Shown here: piece by piece, positions 24,255-31,500 of the stretch
How the letters are laid out: each line of letters begins with the position of its first letter
How positions within the stretch are numbered: position 1 is the stretch's first letter
Assembly: GCA_004297725.1 (NCBI GenBank)
Contig: SCUS01000092.1
Location: forward strand, 1-64,000
Direction of reading: 5' to 3'
Length of the DNA stretch: 64,000 bases
Origin: Myxococcaceae bacterium
Lineage (GTDB): Bacteria > Myxococcota_A > Polyangia > Polyangiales > Ga0077539
Notes under the pieces: generated by a model
Databases searched by the model: none
Told to the model about the DNA's origin: nothing
Seen by the model: only the letters and a program-made list of their open reading frames with translations
Translations under genes and position numbers: made by a program

Positions 24255-25484
24255 GTGAAGAAGCTCTTGTGGGGTGCAGGGTTCCTCGTGTGCGTCGCGG
24301 GCTGCGCCGTGACCGAGAACGACTCGGTCGAGCAGGAGCTGCGGGCCTGCCCCGAGCTCGTGCGGCGGGACGAGTCGGGCAACCCCCGCAACGCCGCGGG
24401 GCAGATCCGGCAGTGCTGGCCGGGCAACGCCCACTGCTTCTGCGACCGCGACAACGACTGCTACGCGGAGGAGGGCTACGTGCCCTGCCAGCCGATGAGC
24501 GCCGTGACGACGGACTCCGGGGTGCGAGACTCCGGGGTGCGTGACTCCGGGGTGCGAGACTCCGGGGTGCGAGACTCCGGGGTGCGTGACTCGGGAGCGA
24601 GGGAGGCAGGAACCGTGGACGCTGGAGTGAGGGACGCGGGCCCGGTCATCAGCGCGCCGATCGCGGCCGACGCGGTCAGCTACACGGGGAGCTTCGCCGT
24701 GCGCAACGGGCGGTCCCGCGCGCAGCTGCGCGTCGCCGGCGAGGCCCGCGACGTGACGGTGTATGTGCCCTCCACGCGACCGAGCGCCCCGGCGCTGGTG
24801 CTGGCCTTCCATGGCACCAACGGCTCGGGCGACGTGATGCTCGACGAGTCCTCGGCGAGGGCGATGGCCGACCGCAGCGGCGCGGTGTTCATCGCCCCCG
24901 ACTCTCGCTGGATGCCCCGCGGCGACTGGGATCATGCGACCGAGGAGACCTACTGGCAGACCTCCGGCGTGAGCCCCGGCGCCAACCCCGACCTCCTGCT
25001 GACGCGCGCGATCATCGTCGAGGCGCAGCGCCGCTTCGGCATCGACCCGCGGCGCATCTACGCCATCGGCCACTCGAACGGCGGCTTCTTCGCCGAGCTC
25101 GTGGCCACGCAGCTCTCCTCTCGCATCGCGGGCTTCGCGGTGAGCTCCGCGGGGCTGGTGCGCTGCAGCACCACGCGCGGTTGCAGGTTTCAGGGCAGCG
25201 GCTCCACCTGCGCGGCGCTGCGCTCCCAGGCGGGCTGGTGCGGCTGCAGCGGGCCCGACCTGCCGGGCCCCATCCCCACGAGCGGGCGCATCCCGCCGGC
25301 CTACCTCACCCACGGCACGCGCGACCCGCTGGTGTCGGTGCAGTACACCTGCGCCCTCGCCGAGCGCATGGCCGGGGCCGGCGCGGCCGCTACGGTCGTG
25401 CTGCGCAACGGCGACGGCCACGTGATGCCCGAGACCTTCGCGCTCGACGCGTGGGCCTTCCTGTCTTCTCGGCGCCTGCCCTGA
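24255..25484 (+). CDS. LpqC/PHB-depolymerase-type esterase lipoprotein
   Basis: 409 residues. The signal peptide ends with lipobox VAGC (residues 14-17). A Cys-rich segment follows (CPELVRR, QCWPGNAHCFCDRDNDC), then a linker of five DSGVR repeats and more Asp/Ala/Gly, then an alpha/beta hydrolase domain from about residue 140. The nucleophile motif is GHSNGGFF, with a likely catalytic His in GDGHVMPE. The family hydrolyses esters such as feruloyl or polyhydroxyalkanoate esters. The lipid anchor and repeat linker suggest a surface or periplasmic enzyme. Link with the microcompartment is only positional. Confidence 0.75.
   Translation: MKKLLWGAGFLVCVAGCAVTENDSVEQELRACPELVRRDESGNPRNAAGQIRQCWPGNAHCFCDRDNDCYAEEGYVPCQPMSAVTTDSGVRDSGVRDSGVRDSGVRDSGVRDSGAREAGTVDAGVRDAGPVISAPIAADAVSYTGSFAVRNGRSRAQLRVAGEARDVTVYVPSTRPSAPALVLAFHGTNGSGDVMLDESSARAMADRSGAVFIAPDSRWMPRGDWDHATEETYWQTSGVSPGANPDLLLTRAIIVEAQRRFGIDPRRIYAIGHSNGGFFAELVATQLSSRIAGFAVSSAGLVRCSTTRGCRFQGSGSTCAALRSQAGWCGCSGPDLPGPIPTSGRIPPAYLTHGTRDPLVSVQYTCALAERMAGAGAAATVVLRNGDGHVMPETFALDAWAFLSSRRLP
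24513..24602 (+). repeat. 15-bp tandem repeat encoding DSGVR linker
   Basis: Five copies of GACTCCGGGGTGCGA/T at 24513-24587, differing only in the last base, followed by one degenerate copy. In frame with the esterase gene, it encodes the linker between the Cys-rich head and the hydrolase. Near-identity at DNA level indicates recent expansion and likely length variation between strains. Confidence 0.85.
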
Positions 25485-25519
25485 AAGAAGGGCCATCGAC
25501 ACCCCAGGGGTCGAGACCT

Positions 25520-25795
25520 ATGTCGTCGACCATGATGCGAACAGTCTTCCTGTCGTTGGTGGTCCTGGTCGGTTGCTCGGGGGCGCAGAGCGCCCAGAAC
25601 GACATCCCCGCCGCGGCGCGTCCGCTCTGGGAGCAGTGCCGCCCGTCGATCGACACCTACTGCCACAACCGCGCCCAGGGAGACCCCTCGCTGGAGCGCG
25701 AGTGCGAGGCGACCACCGCCCATGACTACGGCGTGATCACCGACGACGCCGCCCGCCGGCAGTACCTCCGTACGCACGGCTGCACGTCGCTCTAA
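25520..25795 (+). CDS. Small Cys-containing lipoprotein
   Basis: 91 residues from ATG 25520. Signal peptide with lipobox LVGC (16-19). The mature part has four cysteines (WEQCRPSIDTYCHN, LERECEATTAHDYGVI, THGCTSL) that probably form two disulphides. Unknown function. It follows the esterase by 35 bases and converges with glutathione reductase. Confidence 0.6.
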   Translation: MSSTMMRTVFLSLVVLVGCSGAQSAQNDIPAAARPLWEQCRPSIDTYCHNRAQGDPSLERECEATTAHDYGVITDDAARRQYLRTHGCTSL

Positions 25796-25800
25796 GCGCT

Positions 25801-27276
25801 CTACGCTTCGCTGTCTTCCCAGCGGTGCTGCACGATCCCCCGGTGGGGCGCGGCGCCCTGGGCGAGGTGGTCCACCGAGACCGAGTGGTCGGGGTCGGGG
25901 CAGCGCTCTCGCATGGTCACCAGCTCCTCGGCGGCCGTCGGGTGGATGCCGATGGTCCCGTCGAGCTGGGCCTTGGTAGCGCCGAGCTTCAGCGCCACCG
26001 CGAAGCCCTGCACGATCTCTCCCGCGTCGGGGCCGACCACGTGCACGCCCACTACGCGGTCGGTGTCGCGCTCGACCACAAGCTTCATCAGGGTCTTCTC
26101 CCGTCGCCCGGTGAGCGTGTGCTTCAGCGGCGTGAAGGTGGAGCGGTAGATGTCCACCGCGCCGCCTCGGGCCAGCGCCTCGGCGCGGGCTTCGTCCTCC
26201 GTGAGCCCGACGGTGCCCACCGGCGGGGTCGAGAACACCGCCGAGGGGATGAACTCGTAGTCCGGGGTGCGCTTCGCCCCGCCGAAGAGGTTGTGCGCGA
26301 CGATCATCGCCTCGGCGAGCGCCACCGGGGTGAGCTGCACCCGGTCGATGACGTCCCCCACGGCGTAGATCGACCGCGCCGAGGTGCGGAAGCGCCCGTC
26401 GACCCGCACCGCGCCGCGCTCGTCGAGCTCGACTCCGGCGGCCTCGAGCCCCAGGCCCCTCGCGTTGGGGGCGCGGCCGATGGCGGCCAGCACCGCGTCG
26501 ACGACGAGGGTCTCTCCGGTGGTGAGCACCGCGTCGATGGCCCCGTCGGGGCGGCGGGTGAGCGAGGCCACCTCGGTGCGGAAGCGGAGGTCGATGCCGC
26601 GGTGCCGCATCTCCGCGTCGAGGTGGGTGCGCACGTCGCGGTCGAAGCCCCGGAGGAAGAGCGCGCCGCGGTAGGCCAGCGTCACCTGCGCGCCGTAGCC
26701 CTGGAAGATGCCCGCCATCTCCACGGCGATGTATCCGCCGCCGATGACCAGCAGCCGGTCGGGGCGCTTCGGCAGGTAGAACACCTCGTCGGACACCATC
26801 GCCAGCTCGGCGCCGGGGAAGCTCGGGCGCACGGGTGATCCTCCCGTGGCGACGAGGATGTGCTCCGCGGTGCGGCGGGTGACCGTGCCGTCGGGCGCGG
26901 TGACGGCCACGGTGTGCGCGTCCTCGAGGGTGGCGCGGCCGAGCATCACCGCGACGCCGCGACCCTCCAGCAGGCGCTGGTAGACGCCGTTGAGGCGGGC
27001 GATCTCGCGGTCCTTGTTGGTGATGAGCCGGGGCCAGTCGAGGGTGGGCTCGGCCACGTCCCAGCCGTAGGCGCGGGCGTCCTCGATGTCGTCTCTCGCG
27101 TGGGCGCCGTAGGAGAAGAGCTTCTTGGGGATGCACCCGACGTTGACGCAGGTGCCTCCGAGGAAGCGCTCCTCGGCGACGGCGACACGGGCGCCCAGCG
27201 AGGCCGCGATGCGAGCGCCGCGCACCCCGCCCGATCCAGCGCCGATTACGAAGAGGTCAACGTCGTGGCTGCTCAT
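25801..27276 (-). CDS. gor: Glutathione-disulphide reductase
   Basis: 491 residues. FAD-binding GAGSGGVRGARIAASLGA at the N-terminus, redox disulphide GGTCVNVGCIPKKL, NAD(P)-binding GGGYIAVEMAGIFQGYGA, and the C-terminal HPTAAEE with the active-site histidine of the partner subunit. The sequence agrees with glutathione reductase rather than mercuric reductase or lipoamide dehydrogenase. It reduces GSSG with NADPH in the cytosol. It stops 5 bases from the convergent lipoprotein gene and is followed upstream by the aminotransferase, transcribed in the same direction with a 15-base gap. Confidence 0.88.
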   Translation of the reverse strand: MSSHDVDLFVIGAGSGGVRGARIAASLGARVAVAEERFLGGTCVNVGCIPKKLFSYGAHARDDIEDARAYGWDVAEPTLDWPRLITNKDREIARLNGVYQRLLEGRGVAVMLGRATLEDAHTVAVTAPDGTVTRRTAEHILVATGGSPVRPSFPGAELAMVSDEVFYLPKRPDRLLVIGGGYIAVEMAGIFQGYGAQVTLAYRGALFLRGFDRDVRTHLDAEMRHRGIDLRFRTEVASLTRRPDGAIDAVLTTGETLVVDAVLAAIGRAPNARGLGLEAAGVELDERGAVRVDGRFRTSARSIYAVGDVIDRVQLTPVALAEAMIVAHNLFGGAKRTPDYEFIPSAVFSTPPVGTVGLTEDEARAEALARGGAVDIYRSTFTPLKHTLTGRREKTLMKLVVERDTDRVVGVHVVGPDAGEIVQGFAVALKLGATKAQLDGTIGIHPTAAEELVTMRERCPDPDHSVSVDHLAQGAAPHRGIVQHRWEDSEA

Positions 27277-27291
27277 GGGCCACGAGGCTTA

Positions 27292-28524
27292 TCACGGGCG
27301 CCGCTGTCCCAGCCGGGCCAGCGACGGGAGGATGAGGTCGAGCGCCTCGTCGAGCTGCTCTCTCGAGATCACCAGCGGAGGCGCGAGGCGCACCACCACC
27401 TCGTGGGTGTCCTTGGCGAGCACGCCCGCGGCCAGCAGCGCCTCGCAGGCCTCGTGCGCGCAGGGTGCGATGAACTCCACCGCCAGCAAGAGCCCCCGCC
27501 CTCGCACGTCGCGCACGTTGGGTCCCACGACCGCCGAGCGCATGCGGGCGAGCGCGTGGGCGCCGAGGGTCGCGGCCCGCTCGGCGAGGCCCTCGGACTC
27601 GATGACGTCGAGGGCGGCGATGGCCACCGCCGCCGCGAGGGGGTTGCCGCCGTAGGTCGAGCCGTGGGTCCCTGGCGTGAAGACGTCCATCAGCCAGGGG
27701 TCGGCGCAGAAGGCCGACACCGGGTACAGGCCGCCGGAGAGGGCCTTGCCCAGGGTGATGGCGTCGGGGCGAGCGTCCTCGTGCTGCCACGCGAACATCC
27801 GCCCGGTGCGGCCGAGGCCCGTCTGGATCTCGTCGAGGCACAGCGCCACGCCCTTCCGGGTGCAGATCTCCCTCACCCGCCGGAGGTAGCCGTCCGGAGG
27901 GATGAGCACCCCCGCCTCGCCCTGGATGGGCTCGATCAGCACCCCCGCGGTGCGCTCGTCGATGGCCCGCTCGATGGCCTCCGCATCGCCGAAGGGAACC
28001 TTCACGAAGCCCGGCGTGTGCGGCCCGTATCCGCGGTAGCTCGAAGGGTCCGTCGAGAGGCTGACCATGGTGATGGTGCGGCCGTGGAAGTTGCCCTCCG
28101 CGACGATCACCTTCGCCTCGCCATCGGGGATGCCCCGCTTCTCGTAGCCCCAGCGGCGCATCGCCTTGAGGGCCGTCTCCACCGCCTCGGCGCCGGAGTT
28201 CATGGGCAGCACCCGCTCGAAGCCGGTCACCGCCGAGAGGCGAGCGAGCATCGCGCCCATGCGGTCGTTGTGGAAGGCGCGGGAGGTGAGCGCGAGCGTG
28301 CGCGCCTGGGCGACCAGGGCCTCGACGATGCGAGGGTGGTTGTGGCCCTGGTTGAGCGCCGAGTACGCGCTCAGGAAGTCGAAGTAGCGGCGGCCCTCGA
28401 CGTCCCAGACGAAGCAGCCTTCGCCACGGGAGAGCACCACCGGGAGCGGGGCGTAGTTGCGGGCGCCGTGGGCCTCGGCCTCGGCGATGAAGGCACGCGT
28501 GCGGTCTCCAGAAGCGGCGGTCAT
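27292..28524 (-). CDS. rocD: Ornithine aminotransferase
   Basis: 410 residues, class III PLP aminotransferase. MNSGAEAVETALKAMRRWGY, then EGNFHGRTITMVSLSTD, LCLDEIQTGLGRTG with the Asp that contacts PLP, and GKALSGGLYPVSAF with the catalytic lysine in ITLGKAL, are all in order. The HGRTITMVSLSTDPSSYRG stretch favours ornithine--oxo-acid transaminase, which makes glutamate-5-semialdehyde. The product is an aldehyde, a common microcompartment intermediate, yet no encapsulation peptide was noticed. Its ATG overlaps the stop of the GTPase gene. Confidence 0.85.
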   Translation of the reverse strand: MTAASGDRTRAFIAEAEAHGARNYAPLPVVLSRGEGCFVWDVEGRRYFDFLSAYSALNQGHNHPRIVEALVAQARTLALTSRAFHNDRMGAMLARLSAVTGFERVLPMNSGAEAVETALKAMRRWGYEKRGIPDGEAKVIVAEGNFHGRTITMVSLSTDPSSYRGYGPHTPGFVKVPFGDAEAIERAIDERTAGVLIEPIQGEAGVLIPPDGYLRRVREICTRKGVALCLDEIQTGLGRTGRMFAWQHEDARPDAITLGKALSGGLYPVSAFCADPWLMDVFTPGTHGSTYGGNPLAAAVAIAALDVIESEGLAERAATLGAHALARMRSAVVGPNVRDVRGRGLLLAVEFIAPCAHEACEALLAAGVLAKDTHEVVVRLAPPLVISREQLDEALDLILPSLARLGQRRP

Positions 28525-29855
28525 CGCGACACCTGCGAGGCGGAGGCGATGGCCTGGTCGACGAGCTCCAGCAGGGGCGGTCCAGCGAGCTGCTCGAAGC
28601 GGTAGCGCACCCGCACCACCGGGATGCGCACGTCGACCGCGCGGTCGATGCGGGAGGGGCTCCCGTCGAGGACCAGGTCGGCCCCGGAGGCGGCGATGGT
28701 CGCGGCCAGGTCGGCGCGCTGGGACTCGGTGTAGCCCAGCGCGGGGAGCACCCCCTGGAGGGCGGGGTAGGCGGCGAGCGCGGCGGCGATCGATCCGACG
28801 GCGTGCTCCCTCGGGTCGACGATGGAGCCGGCGCCGTACTTCCTCGCGGCGAGGGTGGCGGCGCCGAAGGTCATGCCGCCGTGGGTGGTGGTCGGGCCGT
28901 CCTCGACGACCAGCACGCGACGGCCCCGGATGCGCTCTGGATCATCGACCTCGATGTGCAGGTCGGCCTCCACCCATTGGGCGCGGGGGTTGAGGGCGAG
29001 GGAGCGGGCCTTCACGGCGGCGAGGTCTTCGGGGCGGGCGGCGCGCACCTTGGTGGCGACCAGGATGTCGGCGCGGCGGAGGTTGGTCTCGCCGGGGTAG
29101 TAGCGCGTCTCGTGGCCGGGCCGCAGCGGGTCGACCAGGGTGATGAGCAGGTCGGGGCGGAGGAAGGGCGAGTCGTTGTTGCCGCCGTCCCAGAGCACCA
29201 CCTCGGCCTCGGACTCGGCGGCGCGCAGGACGGCCTCGTAGTCCACGCCCGCCCAGATCACGAGGGAGCGCTCGATGTAGGGGACGTACTCCTCGCGCTC
29301 CTCGACGGTGCACCCGGCGGCGTCGAGGTCGGCCCAGGTGGCGAGGCGCTGCACGCGCTGCCGCCGAAGGTCGCCATAGGGCATCGGGTGGCGCAGCACC
29401 GCCGCGCGCACGCCGCGGTCGCGAAGGTGCTCGGCGAGGTGCTGGGTGAGCGAGCTCTTGCCGACGCCGGTGCGAACGGCGGTGACCGCGACGACCGGGC
29501 GCGTCGAGCGGAGCTCGGTGTGGCGCGGCCCGAGGAGCATGAAGGAGGCGCCCGCGGACTGGGCGCGAGAGGCCAGGTGCATGACGTCCTCGTGGGCGAG
29601 GTCGCTGTAGGAGAGCAGCACGACGTCGATGTCGAGCGCGCGAACGAGGGACTCGAGCTCGCGCTCGGGGTGCACCGGGATGTCCGAGGGATAGCCGATG
29701 AAGGCGCCGGGGAAGGAGCGCGCGTCGATGGAGGGGATCTGCGCCGCGGTGAAGGCCACCAGCTCGAAGCGGGGCTCGTCGCGGAAGAAGCGCTGGGCGT
29801 CGTGGAAGTCGCGGCCAGCAGCGCCGAGGACCAGGCAACGGAAGGGTCTCTTCAT
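28521..29855 (-). CDS. Cyclic 2,3-diphosphoglycerate-synthetase-like P-loop GTPase
   Basis: 444 residues from ATG 29855. An N-terminal Rossmann-like part (RCLVLGAAGRDFHDAQRFFR, FIGYPSDIPVHPE) leads to a P-loop TAVRTGVGKSSLTQHLAEHL, then PMPYGDLRRQRVQRL, WDGGNNDSPFLRPDLLITLV and THGGMTFGAATLAARKYGAG. This is the pattern of the family annotated as cyclic 2,3-diphosphoglycerate synthetase or related GTPases, widely found in bacteria next to amino-acid catabolism genes. The true reaction in bacteria is unsettled. It overlaps rocD by 4 bp, so the two are probably co-expressed. Confidence 0.75.
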   Translation of the reverse strand: MKRPFRCLVLGAAGRDFHDAQRFFRDEPRFELVAFTAAQIPSIDARSFPGAFIGYPSDIPVHPERELESLVRALDIDVVLLSYSDLAHEDVMHLASRAQSAGASFMLLGPRHTELRSTRPVVAVTAVRTGVGKSSLTQHLAEHLRDRGVRAAVLRHPMPYGDLRRQRVQRLATWADLDAAGCTVEEREEYVPYIERSLVIWAGVDYEAVLRAAESEAEVVLWDGGNNDSPFLRPDLLITLVDPLRPGHETRYYPGETNLRRADILVATKVRAARPEDLAAVKARSLALNPRAQWVEADLHIEVDDPERIRGRRVLVVEDGPTTTHGGMTFGAATLAARKYGAGSIVDPREHAVGSIAAALAAYPALQGVLPALGYTESQRADLAATIAASGADLVLDGSPSRIDRAVDVRIPVVRVRYRFEQLAGPPLLELVDQAIASASQVSR

Positions 29856-29992
29856 GGCGCCTGGGAGGGTGCTCCATGATCGGGTCGAGCGCATCAGGGA
29901 GGGTGCAAGGGAGGGTAAGGAGGGAGTGGAAGGGGGAGAGGGAGAGGGAGAGGCGGCGATCGGGCGACGCAGCTCGCATGGTACGGTCGGCC

Positions 29993-30589
29993 ATGGCGTC
30001 CGACCTCGCGAGAGTCATCGACCCGGAGTATCCCAACCTCCCCGTCGAGGTCGTCGACGCCTGGCGCAACGCCCCGGAGAACGTCGTCGCGGAGGTCATC
30101 GACGGCGAGCTCTCCACGATGCCCCGACCGGCGCCCCGGCACGCGAGCGCGGCGTCCATCGTCGACCAGTCGCTCTCGCCCGCGTTCCGCTGGGGCCGCG
30201 GCGGACCAGGCGGCTGGATCATCCTCCCGGAGCCCGAGCTGAGCCTCGGCGCGCGCCCCGACCTGGTCGTCCCCGACCTCGCCGGGTGGCGCCGCGAGCG
30301 GCTTCCGACGATGCCCGACACCGCGACGATCGACGTGGTTCCGGACTGGGTGTGCGAGGTCCGGTCGCCGTCGACGCAGCGCCACGATCGCTTCAAGAAG
30401 ATGCCGATGTACTTCCGCCATGGCGTCGGGCACGCCTGGATGGTCGACCCCGAGGCGCAGGGCATCGAGGTGTTTCGACGCACCGCCGAGGGTTGGCTGC
30501 TGGTGCTGAGCGCGAGCGGAGACGCCGTCGTACGCGCCGAGCCCTTCGACGCCATCGAGCTCGCGCTCGCGACCCTCTGGGCGTGGTGA
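29993..30589 (+). CDS. Uma2-family (DUF820) putative nuclease-fold protein
   Basis: 198 residues from ATG 29993, five bases after TACGGT, so probably leaderless. The pattern ELSLGARPDLVVPDLAGWRR, then DWVCEVRSPSTQRHDRFKK and GHAWMVDPEAQGIEVFRR, is that of Uma2/DUF820 proteins with a restriction-endonuclease-like core (D..P-D-x17-30-E-V). Despite the name, their role is not firmly known. The 3' end of the gene, including the stop codon, lies in the 19-bp direct repeat that flanks the downstream cassette. Confidence 0.75.
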   Translation: MASDLARVIDPEYPNLPVEVVDAWRNAPENVVAEVIDGELSTMPRPAPRHASAASIVDQSLSPAFRWGRGGPGGWIILPEPELSLGARPDLVVPDLAGWRRERLPTMPDTATIDVVPDWVCEVRSPSTQRHDRFKKMPMYFRHGVGHAWMVDPEAQGIEVFRRTAEGWLLVLSASGDAVVRAEPFDAIELALATLWAW

Positions 30590-30595
30590 CAGCGC
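30577..30595 (+). repeat. Left 19-bp direct repeat of NTPase-protease cassette
   Basis: CTGGGCGTGGTGACAGCGC occurs here and again exactly at 39915-39933, with weaker similarity for about 12 more bases. The left copy covers the last codons and stop of the Uma2 gene. The two copies enclose a 9.3-kb segment, like attachment or target-site duplications. No recombinase gene lies between them. Confidence 0.7.
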
Positions 30596-30628
30596 GCGAT
30601 CCTGGCGTCGTGCCGTGACGCTGAAAGA

Positions 30629-30668
30629 GGTATCCGGGCAGATACTGGGAGGTATCCGGGCGGATACC
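30629..30668 (+). repeat. Left 40-bp terminal repeat: two 18-bp palindromes
   Basis: Two 18-bp palindromes, the second being GGTATCCGGGCGGATACC (30651-30668) and the first a variant (30629-30646), are separated by four bases. The reverse complement of this arrangement is found at 39874-39913. A TACGCT box at 30685-30690 lies 8 bases before the ATG at 30699. A -35 element 17 bases further up would fall inside the second palindrome, so this copy may also act as the operator of the cassette. Confidence 0.75.
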
Positions 30669-30698
30669 GTCGGCGCTCCTTTGGTACGCTCTGGACGC

Positions 30699-31457
30699 AT
30701 GGCGACGACCCGCACGAAGACACCCAGACCGAAGGCCAGCGCGGCGAAGCGCGAACTCCCGGCCGCCCTCGCGAAGCGGGCCAGGGGCCTGCGCGACACG
30801 AAGCGCCAGCGCCTCGCCGCCGCGGGCTTCGCAGCAATCGCGCTCATCCAGGACCTGCGCCGACGCATCACCGGGGACTACCTCGCGATCGGCAAGGCGC
30901 TCGCGGAGCTGCGCCAGGAGGGCATGGCCGACGCGCTCGGGTGCGCCGACTTCGCGGACCTCTGCGAGCGCCACTTCCAGATGTCCGCCGAGCACGCCGA
31001 GCGGCTGGTGCGCCTCGCGGAGCGCTTCGAGCGCGCGGTGGCCCTCGACCTGGGCTACGAGCGGGCGTGCGCGCTCCTGGCCCTCGCCGACGCCACCCCC
31101 GCGGAGGACGCGCCGGAGGAGCTGCTCCACGCGACGCTGACGCTCCCGTCGAAGGAGACGCTGGCGGTCGACGAGGCCACGACGGCGCAGCTCTTCGCGG
31201 CGGCCAAGGCGTTTCGTCAGGCGCGGGCCGACGCGAACCCAGGCGGTCCGGACAAGGGCGGGCGCACCACGACCGCGGCGGAGCGGTCTGCGTTTCGCGC
31301 GTTGCAGCGAGACGTGGCAGCGGACGCGCGCTTCGAGGGAGTGAAGCTGGCGCAGGTGGCGAGGGGGAAGACGCAGGGGGCGGTGATCCGGGCGGACATC
31401 CCGCAGGCGCTGTGGGAGACCTTCGTGCGCGCGATGGCGAAGCGGAAGAAGACGTAA
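30699..31457 (+). CDS. Putative HTH DNA-binding protein of the cassette
   Basis: 252 residues from ATG 30699. After a Lys/Arg-rich N-terminus comes RRITGDYLAIGKALAELRQE, then GCADFADLCERHFQMSAEHA and ERLVRLAERFERAVALDLGY, a helical array like the DNA-binding part of ParB/KorB or DUF3102-type proteins. The second half contains GGRTTTAAERSAFRALQRDV and a basic tail. It starts 30 bases after the palindromic repeat and is the likely binder of it. It may regulate the four downstream genes, 43 bases away, or take part in mobility. Family not firmly recognised. Confidence 0.5.
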   Translation: MATTRTKTPRPKASAAKRELPAALAKRARGLRDTKRQRLAAAGFAAIALIQDLRRRITGDYLAIGKALAELRQEGMADALGCADFADLCERHFQMSAEHAERLVRLAERFERAVALDLGYERACALLALADATPAEDAPEELLHATLTLPSKETLAVDEATTAQLFAAAKAFRQARADANPGGPDKGGRTTTAAERSAFRALQRDVAADARFEGVKLAQVARGKTQGAVIRADIPQALWETFVRAMAKRKKT

Positions 31458-31500
31458 GGGGTGAGCGGTGGGGGTTTAGCTCCCATCGACCACGAGAGCG

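Noticed and set aside
24513..24602. 15-bp tandem repeat considered as a CRISPR or iteron set
   Set aside because: No spacers, and the repeat is in frame within a signal-peptide-bearing esterase gene.
27292..28524. Ornithine aminotransferase as microcompartment cargo
   Set aside because: No terminal encapsulation-peptide-like amphipathic extension, and it is on the opposite strand in a unit with the GTPase gene. Kept only as a possibility.
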